Below are positions 1 through 6,716 of a stretch of DNA of 6,716 bases, piece by piece. A program made the translations under genes and the position numbers. Each line of letters begins with the position of its first letter. Within the stretch, counting starts at the first letter, position 1. The DNA is from an uncultured Rhodospirillales bacterium (GTDB taxonomy: Bacteria > Pseudomonadota > Alphaproteobacteria > CALMVH01): positions 1-6,716 of the forward strand of contig CALMVH010000223.1 in the NCBI GenBank assembly GCA_937873165.1. The letters run 5' to 3'. The notes beneath the pieces were generated by a model, which did no database searches, was not told where the DNA came from, and saw only the letters and a program-made list of their open reading frames with translations.

Positions 1-414
1 GGCGCAGGGACTTTGCAGCGCCCAGGGCAGGATGCCCTCGCGAAACTCGGTAACTTGATGGCCGTCGCGCAGCACGATGGCATCCTTGCCGACCAGGTCG
101 ATGCGGCTGATATGACTGTCGAGATTGATACGGACGCAAGGCCAGTTCAGGCGCCCCGCCACCTGCTCGATATGCGTCGATTTGCCGGTGCCGTGGTAAC
201 CCTGAACGATCACGCGCCGGTTGAATGCGAACCCGGCGAGTATCGCCAGCGTCGTGTCGTGATCGAAGCGGTAGGTCGAATCGATTTCCGGAACATGCTC
301 GGTCGCGGCGCTGAAGCCCGGAACCTGCATATCGCTGTCGATGCCGAAAAAGTCGCGTACAGAAAGCCTGATGTCGGGTAGGCCCGTGGCTAGGCCCATG
401 GCATCGCTGGACAT
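1..414 (-). CDS. cobS: Cobaltochelatase AAA+ subunit CobS, N-terminal part (cut by window edge)
   Basis: This is the ATPase subunit of the aerobic cobaltochelatase CobN-CobS-CobT, which uses ATP to insert cobalt into hydrogenobyrinic acid a,c-diamide in the cytoplasm during vitamin B12 synthesis. Only residues 1-138 are visible; the frame is open to base 1 and the family is about 330 residues long, so the rest lies outside the window. The start is ATG at 414-412, with GGAG (426-423) eight bases upstream. I read the N-terminal segment VRDFFGIDSDMQVPGF at about 19-34, the CobS-typical AATEHVPEID at about 36-45, a Walker A motif GYHGTGKS at 72-79, then HIEQVAGRLNWPC and SRIDLVGKDAIVL, ending in the conserved EFREGILPWA. 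Walker B and the sensor motifs fall past the edge. It lies 22 bases after the J-domain gene on the same strand, so probably in its transcript. The identity is firm from these motifs. Confidence 0.95.
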   Translation of the reverse strand, partial: MSSDAMGLATGLPDIRLSVRDFFGIDSDMQVPGFSAATEHVPEIDSTYRFDHDTTLAILAGFAFNRRVIVQGYHGTGKSTHIEQVAGRLNWPCVRINLDSHISRIDLVGKDAIVLRDGHQVTEFREGILPWALQSPCA

Positions 415-436
415 AAGGAAAGCTCCGGTCGGGTTG

Positions 437-991
437 TCAGGCGACTTTGTCGGCTTTGTGGGCGCGCTTCAAGGTGTTGAAGGCATGATTGATTGTTTTC
501 AAGCGTTCTTCGGCTTCGGCGTTGCCGCGATTGATATCCGGGTGATGTTGCTTCACCAGTGAACGATACTTCGCCTTGATGTCGGCAAAGGTTACGCCAT
601 CTTCCAGCCCCAGCGTTTCGAGCGCCCGGCTTTCCGGTGTGACCTTTCTCGCGCGGGTGGTGAACTCACCGGCCCCAAAGCCGTAAAAGCCGGCGCTGTC
701 GTGGATCGTCTGCCGGATGCGTTCTTCATAACCTGCCGGTCCGGACGGCTTCCAGGTAGGCCGCTCCCACGTCGTGCTGCTGCGGATCTCGTGCTCTATC
801 TCGTTCTCCGACATGCCTTCGCAGTAATTCCACGAACGGTTGTACGATCGTACGTGATCCAAGCAGAACCAATGGTAATCCCGCAGGTTGCCGCGCGACT
901 TGGGGGCGCGGTACAGGCCTTCGCCGTCGCAGCCGGCATGATCGCATAATCGATCCGCCGAGTCCGCCTGCGCCTGATAATAAAACGCCAT
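437..991 (-). CDS. J-domain (DnaJ-like) protein with N-terminal Cys/His-rich segment
   Basis: This is a 184-residue cytoplasmic protein. Its C-terminal J domain (about 120-178) has the HPD motif at 150-152, inside KQHHPDIN, which is the tripeptide J proteins use to stimulate Hsp70/DnaK ATPase activity. There is no Gly/Phe linker, zinc-finger CxxCxGxG repeat or C-terminal substrate domain, so it is not DnaJ itself. The N-terminal third carries C16, H18, C21, C43 and H46 in the pattern CDHxGC...WFCLDHV, a possible metal site (inference), followed by SYNRSWNYCEGMSENEIE. Such proteins are commonly found just upstream of cobS in alphaproteobacteria (family knowledge), which fits here. I chose ATG 991 because the protein family begins close to it. 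A longer reading would need a TTG at 1063 and adds 24 residues unlike the family. There is no Shine-Dalgarno sequence before ATG 991; a promoter sits directly upstream. The client protein is unknown. Confidence 0.9.
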   Translation of the reverse strand: MAFYYQAQADSADRLCDHAGCDGEGLYRAPKSRGNLRDYHWFCLDHVRSYNRSWNYCEGMSENEIEHEIRSSTTWERPTWKPSGPAGYEERIRQTIHDSAGFYGFGAGEFTTRARKVTPESRALETLGLEDGVTFADIKAKYRSLVKQHHPDINRGNAEAEERLKTINHAFNTLKRAHKADKVA

Positions 992-998
992 GCATTTG

Positions 999-1027
999 AT
1001 TATGGGCACCGGCGTGATATTTGACAA
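999..1027 (-). promoter_or_regulatory. Predicted sigma-70 promoter of the J-domain/cobS operon, giving a leaderless transcript
   Basis: Read on the minus strand, TTGTCA (1027-1022) is followed by a 17-base spacer and CATAAT (1004-999), each one mismatch from the TTGACA/TATAAT consensus. Seven bases (998-992) separate the -10 box from ATG 991, so the usual start-site distance puts +1 at or within a base or two of the start codon. The absence of a Shine-Dalgarno sequence in front of ATG 991 agrees with this. It is a prediction from consensus and spacing only. Confidence 0.6.
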
Positions 1028-1068
1028 GTACGGCGGGACCGTCGCGCGGCGATCTCCAAACAATTAAC

Positions 1069-1097
1069 TTGCACGCTAGTGTGATTTTTACTATACA
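1069..1097 (+). promoter_or_regulatory. Candidate promoter of the ribbon-helix-helix gene
   Basis: TTGCAC (1069-1074), a 17-base spacer and TATACA (1092-1097) form a weak sigma-70-like pair: three matches of six in the -35 box and four in the -10 box. It lies in the most AT-rich part of the intergenic region and would give a leader of about 45 bases containing the AGGGG ribosome site at 1140-1144. It is divergent from the J-domain promoter, with the two -35 boxes about 40 bases apart. Correct spacing is the main support. Confidence 0.35.
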
Positions 1098-1150
1098 CGC
1101 GCAGGTAGGGAAACAGGCATGTTACTGGACTCGGCATACAGGGGATATCG

Positions 1151-1531
1151 ATGGTAGCAGGTGAAACGCCTAAGCGCGCGGAAAGCTCGTTGATCAATCG
1201 TAACATCATCGTTGACGGGCGGCGCACCAGTGTTCGCCTGGAAGCCGAAATGTGGGCCGATCTCAGGGATATCTGCCGACGCGAAGGACGCACGATCCAC
1301 GAACTTTGTACGATGATCAACGAACGCCGTCCGGACGAACGGTCTCTGACATCCTCCATTCGAGTGTTCCTGATCTCGTATTACCGTTCGGCCAGTACCG
1401 AGGAAGGGCACGCCCGGGCAGGTCATGGCGAACATTACATCATAACCAATCATATTTCGGCCGACGGTGACCGCGTTGAGCGGCGGCGCGTGCGGCTGAC
1501 CTCGGCCACACAGGAAGTATTCAAGCGCTGA
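1151..1531 (+). CDS. Ribbon-helix-helix domain protein (RHH_4-like), putative DNA-binding regulator
   Basis: This is a 126-residue basic protein. Residues about 16-75 read like the RHH_4 ribbon-helix-helix family (Pfam PF13467): a strand NRNIIVDGRRTSVRLE at 16-31, helix A around EMWADLRDICRREG at 33-46, helix B around TIHELCTMINERR at 48-60, then a SLTSSIRVFLISYY segment at 65-78 matching the family's 'LSSALRVF' block. Such proteins usually dimerise and bind DNA through the N-terminal strand (family knowledge). The targets are unknown. The C-terminal extension at 80-126 is polar and Arg/His-rich, with no motif I recognise. The start is ATG 1151, with AGGGG at 1140-1144 six bases upstream. It stands alone, divergent from the J-domain/cobS operon and convergent with argJ (19 bases between stops). 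Autoregulation, or control of the divergent operon, is possible but only inferred from position. Confidence 0.8.
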   Translation: MVAGETPKRAESSLINRNIIVDGRRTSVRLEAEMWADLRDICRREGRTIHELCTMINERRPDERSLTSSIRVFLISYYRSASTEEGHARAGHGEHYIITNHISADGDRVERRRVRLTSATQEVFKR

Positions 1532-1550
1532 CCCTGCGCCAGCCACGCCG

Positions 1551-2765
1551 TTAACTGCGGTAGGATCCGTTGATGTCAATGTAACCGTGCGTCAGATCGC
1601 AGGTCCAGACCTGTGCGGAACCGGTTCCGATGTTCAGCCGGGCTTCGACCTCAATATCCCGACCCTTCATATGCGCAACTACCGGAGCTTCGTCGTAGCC
1701 CGGAACTTCCATTCCGTCGCGCGCGATCACGACGCCACCCATGGCGATCTCCAACCGGTCGCGGTCGGCTTCCTCGCCGGATTTGCCGATAGCCGCGACG
1801 ATGCGGCCCCAGTTTGCGTCTTCACCGGAAATCGCGGTTTTCACGAGGGGCGAGTTGGCGATTGAAAGCGCGATGCGCTTGGCAGCCACATCCGACTTCG
1901 CGCCGTTGACCCGCACCGTCACGAACTTTGTGGCGCCTTCACCGTCGCGGACGATCTGCTGTGCCAGATCGATCATGACCGCTTCCAGTGCCTGGTAGAA
2001 TTCTTCGCCCGCCGTGTCGTCCAGACTGATGGGCTGGTTGCCGGCCTTGCCCGTCGCCGCGACCAGCAGCGTGTCGCTGGTGGAGGTATCGCTGTCCACC
2101 GTAATTGAATTGAAGCTGGCCGCTACCGCGCGGCTGACCATGCTGGCCAGCACCGGGCTGGCTATCACGGCATCCGTGAAAACAAACGCCAGCATTGTCG
2201 CCATGTCGGGCGCAATCATGCCCGAGCCCTTGGCGAAACCCGATAGGGTGACGGAACGGCCCTTCAGGACCAGCCTGCGGGTTGCGCCTTTCGGAAAGGT
2301 ATCGGTTGTCAGAATGGCCTGGGCGGCCTCCTGCCAGTCGGCAGGCCGCAGTTTCGGGAGGGCAGTCGCGATGGCGTCGGCAGCCAATGGCTGACCGATG
2401 ATGCCGGTCGATGCGATGAACACCTCCTGCCGGGGTACCGATAGCCGGGCCGCGACGGCGTCGGCGGTGGCTTCCACCAGCGCCGTTCCTGCCTTGCCGG
2501 TAAAGGCGTTGGCGTTGCCGGCGTTCACGACAATGGCGCGGGCCTTGCCCGCCGGAAGGTGCTCGCGGCACCAGTCGATCGGGGCCGAGCGGGTCAGTGA
2601 ACGGGTCAAGGCCCCTGCCACCGTTGTTCCCTCGGGCAACTCTACCAGTAGAAGGTCGCTGCGGCCTTTGTAGCGCAAACCCGTTTCGGCCACCTGGAAG
2701 CCGACGCCCGCCATTGTTTCCATCTCGGGAAACGAGGCAGGCGCCAGTGGAGACCGGGCGGGCAT
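1551..2765 (-). CDS. argJ: Arginine biosynthesis protein ArgJ (glutamate N-acetyltransferase/amino-acid acetyltransferase)
   Basis: ArgJ transfers the acetyl group from N-acetylornithine to glutamate, recycling acetate in arginine synthesis; bifunctional forms also acetylate glutamate from acetyl-CoA. At 404 residues it has the family's normal length. Visible landmarks are RYKGRSDLLL at 31-40, TRSAPIDWC at 58-66, NAGNANAFTGKAG at 81-93, the oxyanion-hole ASTGIIG with T120 and G121, and the self-cleavage motif KGSGMIAPDMATMLA at 179-193. Cleavage is expected between A189 and T190, releasing T190 as the N-terminal nucleophile of the beta chain. GEDANWGRI at 314-322 and the terminal GYIDINGSYRS are also typical. 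Nothing essential is missing. Mono- or bifunctionality cannot be told from sequence. The start ATG 2765 shares its A with the TAA of the upstream isomerase gene, and no Shine-Dalgarno sequence precedes it, so translation probably depends on ribosomes finishing the upstream gene. Confidence 0.97.
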   Translation of the reverse strand: MPARSPLAPASFPEMETMAGVGFQVAETGLRYKGRSDLLLVELPEGTTVAGALTRSLTRSAPIDWCREHLPAGKARAIVVNAGNANAFTGKAGTALVEATADAVAARLSVPRQEVFIASTGIIGQPLAADAIATALPKLRPADWQEAAQAILTTDTFPKGATRRLVLKGRSVTLSGFAKGSGMIAPDMATMLAFVFTDAVIASPVLASMVSRAVAASFNSITVDSDTSTSDTLLVAATGKAGNQPISLDDTAGEEFYQALEAVMIDLAQQIVRDGEGATKFVTVRVNGAKSDVAAKRIALSIANSPLVKTAISGEDANWGRIVAAIGKSGEEADRDRLEIAMGGVVIARDGMEVPGYDEAPVVAHMKGRDIEVEARLNIGTGSAQVWTCDLTHGYIDINGSYRS

Positions 2766-2767
2766 TA
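2763..2767 (-). promoter_or_regulatory. TAATG stop/start overlap coupling the isomerase gene to argJ
   Basis: On the minus strand the isomerase stop TAA (2767-2765) and the argJ start ATG (2765-2763) share one base. The roughly 20 bases upstream read CGAACCCC-like and contain no GGAG- or AGGA-type ribosome site. This arrangement is known to support termination-reinitiation, so argJ output is inferred to follow isomerase translation. Confidence 0.7.
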
Positions 2768-3763
2768 GGGGTTCGTCTGGGTTTGCGGTAGTTGCAGGGG
2801 CGCCGCGCCGGATGGCGCGCTGCCGGAGGCAGGGGCGGATCCGGTCGGCGCGGCGGGTGCTGCGCCAGTGTCGGAGGCTGCACCGGGAGCCGGCCGCTGC
2901 AACGGCGAACCGTCTGCGTTATACAGCTCGATCTTCGCGGTCTTGGCCAGTTCCTGCAGGCGCTGCTTGATGGCGCGCTGGGCTACCTGCGATCGCAGCT
3001 GGCCCTTGGCTTCGTCGAAGGCCGGCGGCTTCGCCTGGCGCTTTTCGACCAGCTGGATCACGTCATAACCGAATTGCGTCTTGACCGGCGCTTCCGTGTA
3101 CTTGCCGGGCTGCAGTGCAAAGGCCGCATCCGTAAAGGCCGGGTCCAGGTTGCCCTTGGTGAAGAAGCCTAGGTCACCGCCATCCTTGGCATTGTCCTTG
3201 TCGATCGACTTTTCCTTTGCCAGCTTCTGGAAGTCATCGCCGGAGTCTAGCTGCTTGATGATGTCTTTGGCTTCATCCTCGGTCTTGACCAGGATGTGGC
3301 GGGCGTGGACCTCCTCCTGCGAAGTCTTGCTCGCCTCGTCGTAAGCCTGGTGCAGCTTCTCGTCCGTGACCGCGGGTGAGCCGACCTTCGCAAAGAAGGC
3401 CTGTTCCACGATCTGCTGGTTCGCCATGGCCTGTTCGCGCCTGACTTCCGGCGAGTTTTGTAAGCCTTCGCGCACAGCCTCCTGGTAGGCAAGCTTGCGC
3501 GCGATCAGGTCGTCGATGATATGTGGGTAAAGCTTCTGGATGTCGGCCTTCGAGGGCTGCTGGCCCTGAGGAGTGATCTGCCTCAACACCGCGGTAACAT
3601 CCGACCGGTGGATCGAGTCGCCGTTGACCCGGGCTACCACGGGGTCGCTGGAATCCGACGTGGACGAGGAGGACGAGGCATGCTTTGCAAAAGCCGGAAG
3701 CGGTGACAGCATCGTGCCGGCCATGCCGAGGATCAGAAGCCGTGCGAGCAGCGGTCGTGACAT
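2765..3763 (-). CDS. Exported parvulin-type peptidyl-prolyl cis-trans isomerase (PpiC/SurA-like)
   Basis: This 332-residue foldase is predicted to act in the periplasm on newly exported proteins by isomerising X-Pro bonds. Residues 1-26 form a signal peptide: Arg residues at 3 and 8, a hydrophobic core LLILGMAGTML, and a cleavage site after AFA (26). A Ser-rich linker (about 29-40) follows, then a SurA-like N-terminal helical region (about 41-145) with VVARVNGDSI and LIARKLAYQEA. The rotamase domain spans about 150-242, with VHARHILVKTEDEA at 152-165, GGDLGFF at 195-201, the NLDPAFTDAAFAL block and FGYDVIQLVE at 231-240. Residues 291-332 are an Ala/Pro/Gly/Ser-rich tail, probably disordered. 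The mature N-terminus carries no lipobox Cys, so it is soluble rather than a lipoprotein. ATG 3763 has GGAG (3772-3769) five bases upstream. It is co-transcribed with argJ and divergent from secA, an order I recognise from other alphaproteobacteria. Confidence 0.93.
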   Translation of the reverse strand: MSRPLLARLLILGMAGTMLSPLPAFAKHASSSSSTSDSSDPVVARVNGDSIHRSDVTAVLRQITPQGQQPSKADIQKLYPHIIDDLIARKLAYQEAVREGLQNSPEVRREQAMANQQIVEQAFFAKVGSPAVTDEKLHQAYDEASKTSQEEVHARHILVKTEDEAKDIIKQLDSGDDFQKLAKEKSIDKDNAKDGGDLGFFTKGNLDPAFTDAAFALQPGKYTEAPVKTQFGYDVIQLVEKRQAKPPAFDEAKGQLRSQVAQRAIKQRLQELAKTAKIELYNADGSPLQRPAPGAASDTGAAPAAPTGSAPASGSAPSGAAPLQLPQTQTNP

Positions 3764-3909
3764 AGATTCTCCAACGGTCGAAAGTCTTTATCCGGCCTTC
3801 TGGCATGTTTCAGCTTGGGCGGCAAGCAAGCATCTTTAAAGTGCGTGGCGGAGACGCAAATTATGATATTCACTGCCGCGGCGCCGTTACAGGGCGCAGG
3901 GTTCAATTG
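3764..3909. promoter_or_regulatory. Divergent intergenic region between the isomerase gene and secA, weak promoter candidates only
   Basis: These 146 bases must drive both genes. Toward secA, the best pair is TTGGGC (3815-3820), 16 bases, TAAAGT (3837-3842). A separate good -10-like TATGAT lies at 3862-3867 but has no -35 at the right distance. Toward the isomerase gene, a weak CTGAAA-N16-GATAAA pair ends near 3787. A 5-bp GC inverted repeat, GCGCC (3881-3885) and GGCGC (3893-3897), ends directly before the AGGG ribosome site. There is no SecM-like arrest peptide gene of the enterobacterial kind upstream of secA. Confidence 0.35.

Positions 3910-3917
<8 letters not shown>
3898..3917 (+). promoter_or_regulatory. 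Two ribosome-binding sites serving alternative secA starts
   Basis: AGGG at 3898-3901 lies eight bases before ATG 3910. GGAG at 3914-3917 lies seven bases before an in-frame GTG at 3925. Both spacings are functional, so ribosome-site strength does not clearly decide the start. The GTG reading gives an N-terminus that lines up residue for residue with Escherichia coli SecA (Met ten residues before the Gly of the FG pair). Confidence 0.6.
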
Positions 3918-6714
<2,797 letters not shown>

Positions 6715-6716
6715 AG

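Noticed and set aside
13..381. 122-codon plus-strand open frame at the left edge
   Set aside because: The opposite strand encodes CobS with a clear Walker A motif; this frame is its shadow.
842..853. Perfect 12-base palindrome GTACGATCGTAC
   Set aside because: It lies within conserved codons of the J-domain protein (the VRSY part of HVRSYNRSW) and is single-copy, so coding constraint plus chance explains it.
1021..1049. Perfect TTGACA on the plus strand at 1021-1026 as a -35 box for the RHH gene
   Set aside because: The position 17 bases downstream is GC-only with no -10 resemblance. The match is the complement overlap of the minus-strand TTGTCAA.
992..1063. Extension of the J-domain gene to a TTG at 1063
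   Set aside because: It adds 24 residues unlike the family, needs a rare start codon, and would run through the best promoter match in the region.
1532..1550. Possible bidirectional terminator between the convergent RHH and argJ genes
   Set aside because: The 19-base gap has no stem-loop or T run that I can see.
1600..1613. CAGGTC-CA-GACCTG inverted repeat downstream of the RHH gene, considered as a terminator
   Set aside because: The two-base gap is too tight for a full stem, there is no T tract, and the bases encode the conserved QVWTCDL of ArgJ.
1939..2883. 314-codon open frame on the minus strand overlapping argJ and the isomerase gene
   Set aside because: It is the +1/+2 shadow of argJ, rich in Arg, Gly and Pro with no recognisable domain, and argJ itself is complete and conserved.
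3805..3909. In-frame extension of secA from ATG 3805, giving 969 residues
   Set aside because: The added 35 residues resemble no SecA N-terminus, and the segment lies in the intergenic region that should hold the secA promoter. Closer starts have good ribosome sites.

Overview
The window looks like ordinary chromosomal core sequence of an alphaproteobacterium, plausibly of the Rhodospirillales/Acetobacterales type. This is inferred from the GC-rich coding sequence, the alphaproteobacterial style of SecA, and a CobS of the aerobic (cobalt-late) B12 pathway sitting next to a J-domain gene. Six protein genes account for almost all of it. I see no rRNA, tRNA, transposon, CRISPR array, phage gene or plasmid function.

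Layout. Bases 1-991 (minus strand) hold a likely two-gene operon: a J-domain protein with an N-terminal Cys/His-rich segment, then cobS 22 bases downstream. cobS is cut by the left edge of the window, so only its first 138 codons are visible. Bases 992-1150 are a divergent promoter region. Bases 1151-1531 (plus strand) encode a small ribbon-helix-helix (RHH) protein, probably DNA-binding. It converges on bases 1551-3763 (minus strand), an exported parvulin-type peptidyl-prolyl isomerase followed by argJ, joined by a TAATG stop/start overlap. Bases 3764-3909 are a second divergent intergenic region. Bases 3910-6714 (plus strand) are a complete secA, which ends two bases before the window does.

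How the genes work together. SecA drives preproteins through SecYEG. The divergently transcribed parvulin has its own signal peptide and so is a predicted client of that pathway, acting as a periplasmic foldase. ArgJ makes N-acetyl amino-acid intermediates of arginine synthesis; it has no obvious link to export apart from being transcribed and probably translationally coupled with the foldase. CobS is the AAA+ subunit of the CobNST cobaltochelatase, and its J-domain neighbour may act as a co-chaperone, though its substrate cannot be read from sequence.

I do not see a novel multi-gene system here. The points most worth a second look are small: a predicted leaderless mRNA for the J-domain gene, the SD-less TAATG coupling into argJ, two equally plausible start codons for secA, and the RHH protein with an unassigned C-terminal extension beside the cobS operon.
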